64,000 nt of DNA from Blautia sp. Marseille-P3201T (GTDB lineage Bacteria > Bacillota > Clostridia > Lachnospirales > Lachnospiraceae), in the NCBI RefSeq assembly GCF_900120295.1, contig NZ_LT635469.1:558001-622000 (forward strand), written 5' to 3'. The position numbers and the translations under genes were made by a program. The notes beneath the pieces are model-generated. The model was given only the letters and a program-made list of their open reading frames with translations. It searched no databases and had not been told where the DNA came from. Positions 1 through 9,184 of this stretch are shown in pieces. How positions within the stretch are numbered: position 1 is the stretch's first letter; each line of letters begins with the position of its first letter.

Positions 1-477
1 AATTTTTATGGAAAGTGCAGTATTGGCAGAGGTGTCTTCTAAATAGAGTCTGGCTGCCTTTGATATCAAAGAACCAATTTGCAGGCTGATTTCCAAAGAG
101 AGAGAACTTCCTTCAGGAAACAGCAGTTTTTTTGACAGTAAAGGAGTAAGAAGCTCATTTTGACAAATATCATATTGAGAAAAACTTAAAAAGGACATGG
201 GAAATAAAAGAGCATAATGGTGGGAAACTTCACTATGACCGAAAATTCCATGAACCATACCGGGATTGATAAAATATACATTTCCCTCTGTTAAAAGCTG
301 AGAGTTGGTTTCTGTGCGAAGCATCAGGCTTCCTTTGGTGATATATATAAATTCTGTTTCTTCATGCCAGTGGTAAGGGGCGAAGTATTGTCCGCAAAAA
401 TCTTCCTGAGACAGAGCCTGGAAAGGAAAGTAAGGTGTTCCGTGTGGATTTTCTTCCTGAATGTTAATTTTATACAT
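1..477 (-). CDS. AraC-family transcriptional regulator, N-terminal part (cut by window edge)
   Basis: The frame is open from an ATG at 477 to the window edge, giving 159 residues and no stop. The visible part is the cupin-like sensor domain of sugar-responsive AraC regulators, with PYHWHEETEFIYITKG near residues 33-48 and a YFINPGMVHG motif further on. The C-terminal double helix-turn-helix would lie outside the window. It diverges from the GH13 alpha-glucosidase gene at 612, so it may control that gene; this is inferred from position only. The assignment to the AraC cupin type is good, the ligand is unknown. Confidence 0.85.
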   Translation of the reverse strand, partial: MYKINIQEENPHGTPYFPFQALSQEDFCGQYFAPYHWHEETEFIYITKGSLMLRTETNSQLLTEGNVYFINPGMVHGIFGHSEVSHHYALLFPMSFLSFSQYDICQNELLTPLLSKKLLFPEGSSLSLEISLQIGSLISKAARLYLEDTSANTALSIKI

Positions 478-611
478 AATAATTTCGCCCTTTCTTGTAA
501 TTACATAAATAAAAGTGAATATAGTACAAATAAAGAGTAACATATTGCAAGAATTTAAGAAAGAGTTTTTTTATACTGAAAGTAACGAAAAAGAACTGTG
601 AGGTACATACT

Positions 612-2276
612 ATGAATAAAACATGGTGGAAAAATAGTGTAATTTATCAAATTTATCCAAGGAGTTTTGCAGATAGCAATGGAGACGGAATTGGAGATAT
701 TAAGGGAATTACTCAACATCTCGATTATTTAAAGGAACTGGGCGTAGATGTTATCTGGCTGTCTCCTGTTTATCAGTCTCCTAATGATGATAATGGATAT
801 GATATTTCCGATTATCAGGCAATTATGGAAGATTTTGGAACAATGGAAGATTTTGATGAAATGCTTTCAGAGATGCATAAAAGAGGAATAAAGCTGGTTA
901 TGGATTTGGTAGTGAACCATACTTCTGATGAACATCCGTGGTTTGTAGAAAGCAGAAAGTCAAAAGATAATCCTTATCGTGATTACTACATCTGGAAAGA
1001 AGGAAAAGATGGGAAAGAGCCAAATAACTGGGGAGCATGTTTTGGCGGTTCTGCATGGGAATATGATAAGGAAACAGAAATGTACTATTTACATTGCTTT
1101 TCTAAGAAACAGCCTGATTTAAACTGGGAAAATGAAAAAGTCAGAAAAGAAGTTTTTGATATGATGACATGGTGGTGTGAGAAAGGTGTAGATGGATTTC
1201 GTATGGACGTTATCAGCATGATTTCTAAAGATCCTGCCTATCCTGACGGAGTTTCTCATAATGGCTTATATGGTGATTTTGGCCCTTTTGTCTGCAATGG
1301 TCCTCATGTTCATGAGTATTTACAGGAAATGAACCAAAAAGTGCTTTCTAAGTATGATTTGATTACGGTTGGTGAAGCGTCTGGCGTTACTGTAGAAGAA
1401 GCAAAAAAATATGCTAATTTAGACGGAACTGAGCTAAACATGGTATTCCAGTTTGAACATACAGACATTACATCTGGAAAGAATGGAAAATGGACAGACG
1501 AGAGATTTAAACTCAGAGATTTGAGAAAAATATTGAATAAATGGCAGACAGAGTTGGAGGGAAAAGCATGGAACAGTCTTTATTGGGATAACCACGACCA
1601 GCCAAGAGCTGTGTCTCGCTTTGGAAATGACGGACCAATGTATCGTGAACTTTCAGCTAAAATGCTGGCAACCTGTCTTCATTTGATGAAGGGAACACCT
1701 TATATTTATCAGGGTGAAGAAATTGGTATGACAAATGCTTATTTTAACAAACTGGAAGATTATCGTGACATTGAAAGTATTCATGCTTTTGAAGAGCTGA
1801 CAGAAAATGGTCTTCTTACAGAGGAAGAAATGATGAGCGCTTTAAAGGCAATCAGCCGTGATAATGCCAGAACTCCTATGCAGTGGGACGATAGTGAAAA
1901 TGCAGGATTTACCACAGGCACACCATGGATTAAAGTAAATCCTAATTATTTACAGATTAATGCAAAGGCGGCTTTGGAAGATAAAGACAGCGTGTTCTAT
2001 TATTATCAGAAATTAATCCAGATGCGTAAGGAATATGAAATTATTATAGACGGTATTTTTGAAGGCCTTCTGGAAGACGATGAAAATATTTACGCATACC
2101 AGAGAAAACTGGGAAATCAGACTTTAATTGTAGCTTGTAATTTCAGTGATAAAAAAGTACCGTGTACTTTGTTTGAGGGAGCAGCAGGCGGTAAAGAAAT
2201 GATTTCCAACTACAAAAACCATGAGACAGGAATATTGAAACCTTACGAAGCAAGAGTTGTACTGATAGAAAATTAA
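612..2276 (+). CDS. Oligo-1,6-glucosidase / isomaltase-type alpha-glucosidase (GH13)
   Basis: A 554-aa cytoplasmic GH13 enzyme with no signal peptide, expected to release glucose from the non-reducing ends of short alpha-glucans. Seen: the N-terminal YQIYPRSFADSNGDGIGD signature, DLVVNHTSDEH (region I), GFRMDVIS with nucleophile D199, GEAS with acid/base E255, and NHDQPR with D329. These positions coincide with the catalytic triad numbering of the Bacillus cereus oligo-1,6-glucosidase. The Val directly after the nucleophile is the residue associated with alpha-1,6 preference in this family, against Thr/Ala in maltases. Trehalose-6-phosphate hydrolase is less likely because no PTS gene is nearby. 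The gene stands alone and ends in a hairpin terminator. Confidence 0.92.
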   Translation: MNKTWWKNSVIYQIYPRSFADSNGDGIGDIKGITQHLDYLKELGVDVIWLSPVYQSPNDDNGYDISDYQAIMEDFGTMEDFDEMLSEMHKRGIKLVMDLVVNHTSDEHPWFVESRKSKDNPYRDYYIWKEGKDGKEPNNWGACFGGSAWEYDKETEMYYLHCFSKKQPDLNWENEKVRKEVFDMMTWWCEKGVDGFRMDVISMISKDPAYPDGVSHNGLYGDFGPFVCNGPHVHEYLQEMNQKVLSKYDLITVGEASGVTVEEAKKYANLDGTELNMVFQFEHTDITSGKNGKWTDERFKLRDLRKILNKWQTELEGKAWNSLYWDNHDQPRAVSRFGNDGPMYRELSAKMLATCLHLMKGTPYIYQGEEIGMTNAYFNKLEDYRDIESIHAFEELTENGLLTEEEMMSALKAISRDNARTPMQWDDSENAGFTTGTPWIKVNPNYLQINAKAALEDKDSVFYYYQKLIQMRKEYEIIIDGIFEGLLEDDENIYAYQRKLGNQTLIVACNFSDKKVPCTLFEGAAGGKEMISNYKNHETGILKPYEARVVLIEN

Positions 2277-2303
2277 AAAATAACTTCTGCATGAGATAAA
2301 TGA

Positions 2304-2360
2304 GGTTGTCGCATTAAATGTTTTGGGATAATGTTTAAAGCGACAGCCTTATTGTTTTTT
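2304..2360 (+). terminator. Hairpin terminator, GGTTGTCGC / GCGACAGCC type
   Basis: The 15-nt arms GGTTGTCGCATTAAA and TTTAAAGCGACAGCC pair with one wobble and one mismatch and are followed by a T-rich stretch. The same stem sequence recurs at 6918 and, in shorter form, at 34984. Confidence 0.75.
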
Positions 2361-2387
2361 GGAAAATTTTATTTTCACTCTTTACTG

Positions 2388-2405
2388 CCAAACTAACATT
2401 TTTGC
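2388..2405 (-). promoter_or_regulatory. Candidate response-regulator box upstream of the two-component genes
   Basis: Read on the minus strand this is GCAAAAATGTTAGTTTGG. It matches 14 of 18 positions with 4083-4100, which lies in front of the ABC transporter that this two-component system should control. It is only a candidate, as no second half-site is obvious. Confidence 0.25.
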
Positions 2406-2469
2406 AACATTAGCTGTTAGGGCTGTGCAAATGGAGGAAAGAAGTGTAAGATAAAACCAGGTGATGAAT

Positions 2470-3141
2470 ATGAAAATTTTAATTGTGGAAGACGATTTTG
2501 TATTAGCAGAGGAAATTTTGCGTCTCTGCAAACGTTGGGGTTTTGAGGGCGAGTATCTGGAAGATTTTTCAGATGTAGATAAGCAGTGTGAAAGCAGTCA
2601 TTGTGATTTAGTTCTTATGGATATTAATCTGCCTTTTTATGATGGGTTTTACTGGTGCCAGAAGATTAGAAGTGTATCAAAAGTTCCCATATTATTTTTA
2701 TCCAGCAGAGACCAGAATGCAGATAAGGTTATGGCAATGGTTTCCGGTGGAGATGATTATGTGGAAAAGCCTTTTGATGCGGAGCTTTTGCTGGTGAAAA
2801 TCCGTTCTCTTTTAAGACGAAGTTATGAGTATACTCAAAGTGACAGGGAATATCTGGAGTCCGGACTTGTTTATGACCGTGGACAGGGGATTTTACTTTA
2901 CAAAAATCAACCTATAGAAATGACGAAATCTGAGAACAGAATTATGGGTATTTTGGCAGATTATAAAGGGCAGGTAGTGGATAGAGAGACGTTAATGCAG
3001 GGATTGTGGAATACAGATGAATATGTGACAGACGTTTCTTTAACGGTGCTGGTATCACGGCTTCGGAGTAAAATTTGTACTGCGACAGGAGGAAGTTCCT
3101 GTATTTATACCAGAAAAGGGAAAGGGTATTATTTGCAATGA
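2470..3141 (+). CDS. OmpR-family response regulator of a Bce-type system
   Basis: A DNA-binding response regulator of 223 aa. The receiver domain starts MKILIVEDD, has the phospho-acceptor Asp at residue 51 (LVLMDINLP) and the conserved Lys in VEKPFDAELL. The C-terminal winged helix ends in the usual YTRKGKGYYL. I place the start at the ATG at 2470, because AGGTGAT at 2459-2465 is well placed for it; GTG at 2461 and ATG at 2464 are in frame but would overlap that site. The stop overlaps the kinase start. With the downstream kinase and ABC genes it makes a complete BceRS-AB-like antimicrobial peptide response module. Confidence 0.9.
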   Translation: MKILIVEDDFVLAEEILRLCKRWGFEGEYLEDFSDVDKQCESSHCDLVLMDINLPFYDGFYWCQKIRSVSKVPILFLSSRDQNADKVMAMVSGGDDYVEKPFDAELLLVKIRSLLRRSYEYTQSDREYLESGLVYDRGQGILLYKNQPIEMTKSENRIMGILADYKGQVVDRETLMQGLWNTDEYVTDVSLTVLVSRLRSKICTATGGSSCIYTRKGKGYYLQ

Positions 3142-4073
3142 GGAAATATTTAAAAGAAAGATGGGCGGTACCGATTACAGAAGTGGGATTTGCGGCCTTT
3201 TTGAATATATACCTGACACAGCTCTGTGCCACGTCTCTTTATAGACAGGATGTTTTGTATTTGAATGTGCTGCTTGCTGTTTTTGGTATGGTTCTTTTGT
3301 TCTTGGATTATAGTCAATGGAAAAAGAAGAAACAACAGGAAGAGGAACAGAAGGAACTTCTTGCATATACGAATAAAGAGTTTTTGGAATGTAAAGAAAA
3401 ACTGGAAAATCTGTCGGATTATGTTACCAAATGGACCCATGAAATAAAGCTTCCTCTTGCTGCTTTGCGCCTCATGAATGGAAGAAATCAGGATTTTTCT
3501 TTAAAAAAAGAAATGCAGGACTGTATTGTGCGTACGGAAAATTTGCTTCATACCGTGCTTATGGGAAGTAAACTGCAAAGACCTGAAAATGATATATGTA
3601 TGGAGAGAATTTCTCTGGAAGAAGCAGTAAAAGAAGCAGTAAAAAATCAATCTTATTTTCTCATTCAGTATGGTTTTGAAATAATTTTAGAGATAAAAGA
3701 TGTGTGGGTATACAGTGATAGAAGGTGGCTTATTTATCTTTTAGACCAATTTATAGCCAATGCCATCAAGTACAGAAGCGTTAATCCCAAACTTGTATTT
3801 TCCTGTGAAAAACAGGGAGAAAATCAGATGTGTTTAAAGGTCGAAGACAATGGAATTGGAATTTCTAAGGAGGACTTACCTTACATTTTTGATAAGGGAT
3901 ATGTAGGAAAGAATTTGAGAAAAGGGGATTATCATTCAACGGGAATGGGACTTTATTTTGCAGGAAAAATAGGAAAAATGCTGAACCTTTCTTTAAAAGC
4001 AGTACCGACACAAGAAAGAGGAAGCTGTTTTGAACTGGGATTTTGCGATATGGCAGAACATTTTATGATGTAG
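3138..4073 (+). CDS. Intramembrane-sensing sensor histidine kinase (BceS-like)
   Basis: A 311-aa kinase starting at the ATG that overlaps the regulator stop (ATGA). Two hydrophobic helices near residues 14-60 are separated by almost no loop, the hallmark of intramembrane-sensing kinases that rely on a partner transporter for sensing. The H box THEIKLPLAALR carries the phospho-acceptor His at residue 101. The ATP-binding domain follows, with the N box near FIANAIKYRS and the G boxes DNGIGIS and GMGLYF. It should phosphorylate the preceding regulator when the downstream BceAB-like transporter is engaged by a peptide antibiotic. The ligand cannot be read from the sequence. Confidence 0.9.
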   Translation: MRKYLKERWAVPITEVGFAAFLNIYLTQLCATSLYRQDVLYLNVLLAVFGMVLLFLDYSQWKKKKQQEEEQKELLAYTNKEFLECKEKLENLSDYVTKWTHEIKLPLAALRLMNGRNQDFSLKKEMQDCIVRTENLLHTVLMGSKLQRPENDICMERISLEEAVKEAVKNQSYFLIQYGFEIILEIKDVWVYSDRRWLIYLLDQFIANAIKYRSVNPKLVFSCEKQGENQMCLKVEDNGIGISKEDLPYIFDKGYVGKNLRKGDYHSTGMGLYFAGKIGKMLNLSLKAVPTQERGSCFELGFCDMAEHFMM

Positions 4074-4082
4074 CCGTATGTT

Positions 4083-4100
4083 ACAGAAATGTTAGATTGG
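4083..4100 (+). promoter_or_regulatory. Candidate response-regulator box upstream of the ABC transporter
   Basis: ACAGAAATGTTAGATTGG shares the core AAATGTTAG and a TTGG tail with 2388-2405 on the other strand. The preceding TTACAGAAATGTTA is itself a near-palindrome. It lies about 80 bases upstream of the ATPase gene, a plausible activator position. Confidence 0.25.
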
Positions 4101-4180
4101 AAAGAAAACTGTTGGATAAATGAAAGGATTTTTTGAAACCTCTTTGCTAAAATAAAGATACAGATTAGGAGGTAAGTATC

Positions 4181-4936
4181 ATGAAAAAAGTTTTAGAAGT
4201 CAGAAATCTTTCCAAGAATTACGGAAAAAAAGGATATGAAACTGCTGTGCTGAAAGACATCAGCATGGACATTTACGAGGGTGATTTTATTGCCATTATG
4301 GGACCAAGTGGGGCAGGAAAAACTACATTTTTAAATATGCTGTCTACCTTAGATAAGCCTTCATCAGGGAAAATTCTTTTAGAAGGGCAGGATATTACGG
4401 CTTTAAGCAACAAGGAGCTTTCTTTAGTAAGACGAGATAAAATCGGATTTATTTTTCAGGAATATAATCTGCTGGATAATATGACAGTGCAGGATAACAT
4501 TGCCCTTCCTCTCTCCTTAAACGGAGCGCCGCAAAGAGAAATTATCAGAAAGGTGCAGGCAAGAGCCGTGGATTTTGGACTGGAGTCTCATTTAAGAAAG
4601 TACCCTTATCAGCTTTCCGGAGGACAAAAGCAAAGAGCTGCCAGCGCCAGAGCGTTGATTACAAAACCACGTATTTTGTTTGCAGATGAACCTACGGGAG
4701 CGCTGGACAGCAAGTCCGGAAAGGATTTATTAGGGTGTCTGAAAAATGCCAATGAGCAGGAAAATGCCACGATTTTAATGGTAACTCACGACGGTTATAC
4801 GGCAAGCTATGCAAAGCAGGTATACTTTTTAAAAGACGGAAAAATTCACAGCCGCCTGACGCAAAAAGACAGCAGAAAAGCATTTTTTGAGGAAATTATG
4901 ACGATGCTGGCAGTCATGGGAGGTGAGGGAGAATGA
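4181..4936 (+). CDS. Bce-type ABC transporter ATPase subunit
   Basis: A 251-aa ATPase of the macrolide/lipoprotein and peptide-detoxification ABC class. Walker A is GPSGAGKT, the Q loop lies in FIFQEYNLLDNMTVQDN, the signature is QLSGGQKQRAASARAL, Walker B is ILFADEPTGALDS and the switch His is in MVTHD. It has a strong AGGAGG site and overlaps the permease gene by four bases, so the two are translationally coupled. With the permease it should protect the cell from wall-active peptide antibiotics and form a sensory complex with the upstream kinase. Confidence 0.92.
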   Translation: MKKVLEVRNLSKNYGKKGYETAVLKDISMDIYEGDFIAIMGPSGAGKTTFLNMLSTLDKPSSGKILLEGQDITALSNKELSLVRRDKIGFIFQEYNLLDNMTVQDNIALPLSLNGAPQREIIRKVQARAVDFGLESHLRKYPYQLSGGQKQRAASARALITKPRILFADEPTGALDSKSGKDLLGCLKNANEQENATILMVTHDGYTASYAKQVYFLKDGKIHSRLTQKDSRKAFFEEIMTMLAVMGGEGE

Positions 4937-6849
4937 AGCTCTTATCTCTGTCCTTTTCCAACTTTAAACGCAGTGTCAGGGAGTACGGAATGTTAATTCT
5001 TTCCCTTACTTTTTCAATTTTTGTATTTTTTAATTTCCAAAGTGTTATTTATTCTGACTCTATGGATGTTCTGGAAAATTATAATAAAGAGTATATTGAC
5101 ATTATTGTTCAGGCTGCATCCGTAGTATTCGGTGTATTTTTATTTTTCTTTATCTGGTATGCTTCCAATGTCTTTCTGAACCAAAGGAAAAAGGAAATCG
5201 GAATTTACATTTTTATGGGGCTGGATAATGTAAGAATAGGAAAAATGTATATGCTGGAGTCGGTATTTATCGGGTTGTTCTCACTGCTTGCAGGGATTGG
5301 AACAGGCGTCTTGTTTTCCAAGCTGTTTCAAATGCTTCTTTTAAAGCTGTCTGACATCAGCGTAGACATTAAGTTCTTTTTTTCATGGGAAGCGATACTG
5401 ATTACAGCAGGAATGTTTCTTGTTATTTATGGTCTGATGACCTTAAAAAGCTACCATACTTTAAAGACCAGCAGTGTCTTAAATTTGCTTTCCGGTGCAA
5501 AACAGCAGGAAATGCAGAAAGAAAAGTGGATCATTACATTTCTGAAAATTGCAGGTGGTGTGGGTATTCTGCTTTTTGGATATTATTTGGCGTGGGATAC
5601 AGGAGATCTCAATTCTTTAGGAAATGCTTTAGGGGCTGTTGTTCTGGTAATTGTAGGGGTTTACCTTTTGTTTTCCGGTCTTATTCCTGCCATACTTCGC
5701 AAGCTTTCCGGAAACAAATATTATTTGTATAAGAAAGAGCGTACTTTATGGGTAAATAATCTGGCGTTTCGTATGAAAAAAAATTATAGAACGTATGCAA
5801 TGGTAACGGTGCTGATGATTTGCTCTGTGACTGTCATGGCAATTTCCATAGCAATGAAACAGCGCTATGAAAAGCTTACACATTTTGACCAGACTTATAC
5901 TTATCAGGTATTAAGCAGTGAAGAAAAAAACGGAGAAGAAATTGCCAAGGGAATTGAGCAGGAGAATAAGGTGAAATTCTGGAATGAAATGCAGGTGGCT
6001 ATGGTAGAGCCTTCTGTGGTTCACAGCAAATATACTTATACAGCTTATGGATTGGTAGCTTTTTCAGATGTGAAACAAGCGGCGAAGAAAGCGGGACTTC
6101 CTTTTGCTTATAAAGAGCTGAAGGACAATCAGGCAATCGAGCTTTCTCATGAAGTCCTGATGGATATATCAGGTGGTGCGATTGAAAACTACGAGCAAAA
6201 AATCGGAAGTGAAACGTATGACGTGATAAAATCCGATAATACGCCTTATTTTGGAGCATTGCAAAATAATACGAAGATTTTTATTCTCAGCGACAAAACT
6301 TTTGAAAATTTGAAGAGTTTAGGAAGCGTCACATATTTTTATAATTACAGAATTCAGGATATGAAAAATATGGAGGCGTCCAAATCATATCTGAATACAC
6401 TGGCACAAAGCAGTGAGGACGGACAGGCATTTACAGGCGTAAATTATACACAGATAGACGGAAGGCAGGACAGTTGGATAAGAGTCATGTATTCCCTTTG
6501 CATCTTTATGTTTGTAACCCTTGTACTGGCAGCAGGAAGTATTATCTTTTTGAAAATCGGCAATGAGGTATATGAGGATAAAGAACGATACAAAATTTTG
6601 GAGAAAATGGGAATTCAAAAGAAAAGTCTGAGAAAATCTGTACGAAATGAAATTTGTTTTACTTATTATTGTCCTTTTATTCTCATGACAATTACATCCT
6701 ATTTTTCCGTAAAAGCACTGGGAAATGTTATGAGAGAAAATTTACTCATGGTAAACATCTGGAGCATGGGAATTATTCTTTTGGTATTTACGGTGATTTG
6801 TGTAATATCTGTTTATACGGCAAGGAAAAAGCTGTCCTTAACTTCATAA
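4933..6849 (+). CDS. Bce-type ABC transporter permease (FtsX-like)
   Basis: A 638-aa membrane protein with the arrangement of BceB/VraE permeases. There is one N-terminal helix, a group of helices up to about residue 310, a soluble extracellular domain of roughly 200 residues (about 310-520) between two membrane segments, and a final helix pair ending YTARKKL. The large external domain is the part known to recognise peptides in this family. The gene starts at ATGA overlapping the ATPase stop and is followed by a promoter and a hairpin terminator. Confidence 0.9.
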   Translation: MKLLSLSFSNFKRSVREYGMLILSLTFSIFVFFNFQSVIYSDSMDVLENYNKEYIDIIVQAASVVFGVFLFFFIWYASNVFLNQRKKEIGIYIFMGLDNVRIGKMYMLESVFIGLFSLLAGIGTGVLFSKLFQMLLLKLSDISVDIKFFFSWEAILITAGMFLVIYGLMTLKSYHTLKTSSVLNLLSGAKQQEMQKEKWIITFLKIAGGVGILLFGYYLAWDTGDLNSLGNALGAVVLVIVGVYLLFSGLIPAILRKLSGNKYYLYKKERTLWVNNLAFRMKKNYRTYAMVTVLMICSVTVMAISIAMKQRYEKLTHFDQTYTYQVLSSEEKNGEEIAKGIEQENKVKFWNEMQVAMVEPSVVHSKYTYTAYGLVAFSDVKQAAKKAGLPFAYKELKDNQAIELSHEVLMDISGGAIENYEQKIGSETYDVIKSDNTPYFGALQNNTKIFILSDKTFENLKSLGSVTYFYNYRIQDMKNMEASKSYLNTLAQSSEDGQAFTGVNYTQIDGRQDSWIRVMYSLCIFMFVTLVLAAGSIIFLKIGNEVYEDKERYKILEKMGIQKKSLRKSVRNEICFTYYCPFILMTITSYFSVKALGNVMRENLLMVNIWSMGIILLVFTVICVISVYTARKKLSLTS

Positions 6850-6865
6850 AAAATAAAGATAATTG

Positions 6866-6894
6866 TTGACAAAGAAAGTACAATATGATATAAG
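6866..6894 (+). promoter_or_regulatory. Sigma-A promoter between the Bce permease and the DUF454 gene
   Basis: TTGACA and TATAAG are separated by exactly 17 bases. Transcription would start near 6901, just in front of the hairpin at 6918-6974, so that hairpin would sit in the leader of any transcript reaching the DUF454-ABC genes. Confidence 0.65.
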
Positions 6895-6917
6895 TTATTC
6901 ATGGCTAACTGAAGGGC

Positions 6918-6974
6918 GGTTGTCGCATTAAGTGCATAATTTAAATGCTGTTTAATACGACAGCCTCTTTTTTT
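6918..6974 (+). terminator. Hairpin terminator or attenuator, GGTTGTCGC type
   Basis: The arms GGTTGTCGCATTAAG and TTTAATACGACAGCC pair imperfectly and are followed by seven T. It may end the Bce operon, but it also lies directly downstream of the promoter at 6866. Confidence 0.7.
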
Positions 6975-7019
6975 GAATGAGAGTAAGTCTAAACTAACTA
7001 ATATCGTGCGGAGGAAATC

Positions 7020-7424
7020 ATGAGAAAAACAAAACGTGGATTGTGGATAGGAATTGGATTTTTAATGATGGGGGCAGGAGCTGTTGGTGTTATTTTGCCG
7101 ATTTTGCCTACAGTTCCCTTTTTGATGGCAGCATTGTGTTGTTTTACAAAAGGGTCAGGAAAACTGGAAAACTGGTTTCGACAGACTTCGTTGTATCAAA
7201 AACATTTAGAGCCCTTTATGGATAAAAAAGAAATGACAAGAAAAGCCAAACTTACGGTTATGATTTCTATGACGATTTTTATGGGAATTGGCTTTATCAT
7301 GATGGAACAAGTGCCTGTTGGCAGAATGATTTTAGCAGCAGTCTGGATGTTTCACATTCTTTACTTTACTTTGGGAATAAAGACAGCAGAGAAAACCTGT
7401 ACAGCAGGAGAAAATTTTAATTAG
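7020..7424 (+). CDS. DUF454 (YbaN-like) inner-membrane protein
   Basis: A 134-aa membrane protein of the DUF454 family. The first half has the typical GIGFLMMGAGAVGVILPILPTVPFL segment split over two helices, then a polar stretch with the conserved LENWF motif, then two further helices. Its function is unknown in any organism I can recall. The start is supported by GGAGG at 7012. It is followed after 17 bases by the heterodimeric ABC exporter genes; DUF454 genes next to CydDC-like exporters suggest a functional link, which is inference. Confidence 0.85.
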   Translation: MRKTKRGLWIGIGFLMMGAGAVGVILPILPTVPFLMAALCCFTKGSGKLENWFRQTSLYQKHLEPFMDKKEMTRKAKLTVMISMTIFMGIGFIMMEQVPVGRMILAAVWMFHILYFTLGIKTAEKTCTAGENFN

Positions 7425-7441
7425 GGAAAAGAGGGCAGAAG

Positions 7442-9184
7442 ATGATTAAAAAAAGACTAATCGGACTTCTAAAAGAGTCTAAAAAATATATTGTTCAAAA
7501 TGTACTTTGGCAGTGGCTGGGATTATTGGCACAGATAGTGGCAATTTTAGCCATAGGACAGCTTTTGAATACTGCCATATTTGGTAGTATAACCGGCAGA
7601 CAGCTTTTTCTGACGGGGATGATATGCGTAAGTGTTATTTTCCTTAGAATGATAAGCGACAAGAAAGCAGCAGAGGATTCGTTTCTGGCAAGCTCTGACG
7701 TAAAAAGAGTTTTGCGTGAAAAGATATATGAAAAACTGGTACGCCTCGGCTCATCTTATAAAGAACAGATTTCTACTTCTGAGGTGGTGCAGCTTTCTGT
7801 GGAAGGTGTGGAGCAGCTGGAAACGTATTTTGGAAGATATTTGCCGCAGTTTTTTTACAGCCTGTTAGCGCCAATTACTTTGTTTGCAGTGCTTTCTTTT
7901 ATTAGTTGGAAAGCCAGTCTGGTGCTGCTGATTTGTGTGCCTCTTATTCCCATTTCCATTGTGGCGGTACAGAAATTTGCCAAAAGACTTTTGAAAAAAT
8001 ATTGGGGCAGCTATACCGAATTAGGTGACAGTTTTCTGGAAAATTTACAGGGACTTACAACTTTGAAAATTTATCAGTCCGATGAAAGAAAAGCACAGGA
8101 AATGGACGAAGAAGCAGAAAAATTCAGACGCATTACCATGAAAGTGCTGACGATGCAGTTAAATTCCATTAGTGTTATGGATTTGGTAGCTTACGGAGGC
8201 GCTGCTGTTGGAATGATTGTTGTGGTTCGAGAATATATAAATGGAAGCTTAGGCTTTGCAGGAGCCTTTGCTATTTTACTGTTAGCATCAGAATTTTTTA
8301 TTCCTCTGCGTCTGCTGGGGTCTTTCTTTCACATTGCAATGAATGGGATGGTAGCCAGTGATAAAATTTTCCGACTGTTGGATATGCCGGAAAGAGAACA
8401 GGGAACAGAAGAAGCTTCGGGAGAGAACTTAGACATCACATTTGAAAAGGTGAGCTTTTCCTACGAAAAAGAACGTCCGATTTTAAAAAATGTGAGCTTC
8501 CATATTTCAAAGGGACAATTCGTTTCTCTGGTAGGAGAGTCAGGGTGCGGAAAAAGCACAGTTGCTTCTTTGATTTTGGGAAGAAACAGACAGTATGAGG
8601 GACGCATTTTGCTGGGAGGCATGGATTTAAAGAAGATAAAAGAAAAGAGCTTAATGGAGCATGTTACTTTAGTAAGACACAACAGTTATCTGTTTAAAGG
8701 AACAGTAGAGGAAAACCTTCTTATGGGAAATCCCAATGCCACACAGGAACAAATGACAGAAGCATTAAAAAAAGTAAACTTATGGGAGTTTTTGAAAGGT
8801 AAGGAAGGTCTTGAAACAAAATTAGCAGAAAAAGGAAGTAATTTTTCAGGAGGACAGTGCCAGAGACTTTGTATTGCCAGAGCGCTGCTTCATGACACAG
8901 AAATGTATATTTTTGATGAAGCGGCATCAAATATTGATGTGGAAAGTGAAGAAATTATTATGGATGTAATCCGTCAATTAGCAGAAACAAAAACAGTGCT
9001 TCTGATTTCCCACAGACTTGCAAATGTAAAAAAATCTCACTGTATCTATGTGCTGAGAGAGGGCAAAATTGTGGAAACAGGAACACATAAAGAATTAATG
9101 GAACAGCAAGAAGTATATAAGGAAATGTATACGACACAAAAAAATCTGGAAAATTATGGATTAGAACAGGAGGCATCAGCATGA
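7442..9184 (+). CDS. CydDC-like ABC exporter, first half-transporter
   Basis: A 580-aa fusion of a six-helix ABC exporter membrane domain (about residues 1-310) with an ATPase domain (about 330-565). Walker A is GESGCGKST, the signature is SGGQCQRLCIARAL and Walker B ends FDEAAS, followed by the His switch in SHRLANV. The CydD/CydC family exports thiols or haem-related compounds for cytochrome assembly in other bacteria, but no cytochrome bd gene is visible here, so the substrate is unknown. It overlaps the second half by four bases, which implies a heterodimer. Confidence 0.88.
   Translation: MIKKRLIGLLKESKKYIVQNVLWQWLGLLAQIVAILAIGQLLNTAIFGSITGRQLFLTGMICVSVIFLRMISDKKAAEDSFLASSDVKRVLREKIYEKLVRLGSSYKEQISTSEVVQLSVEGVEQLETYFGRYLPQFFYSLLAPITLFAVLSFISWKASLVLLICVPLIPISIVAVQKFAKRLLKKYWGSYTELGDSFLENLQGLTTLKIYQSDERKAQEMDEEAEKFRRITMKVLTMQLNSISVMDLVAYGGAAVGMIVVVREYINGSLGFAGAFAILLLASEFFIPLRLLGSFFHIAMNGMVASDKIFRLLDMPEREQGTEEASGENLDITFEKVSFSYEKERPILKNVSFHISKGQFVSLVGESGCGKSTVASLILGRNRQYEGRILLGGMDLKKIKEKSLMEHVTLVRHNSYLFKGTVEENLLMGNPNATQEQMTEALKKVNLWEFLKGKEGLETKLAEKGSNFSGGQCQRLCIARALLHDTEMYIFDEAASNIDVESEEIIMDVIRQLAETKTVLLISHRLANVKKSHCIYVLREGKIVETGTHKELMEQQEVYKEMYTTQKNLENYGLEQEASA

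Noticed and set aside
3150-3440. Minus-strand and alternative frames inside the kinase gene
   Set aside because: No motif or start signal; the plus-strand kinase frame is certain.
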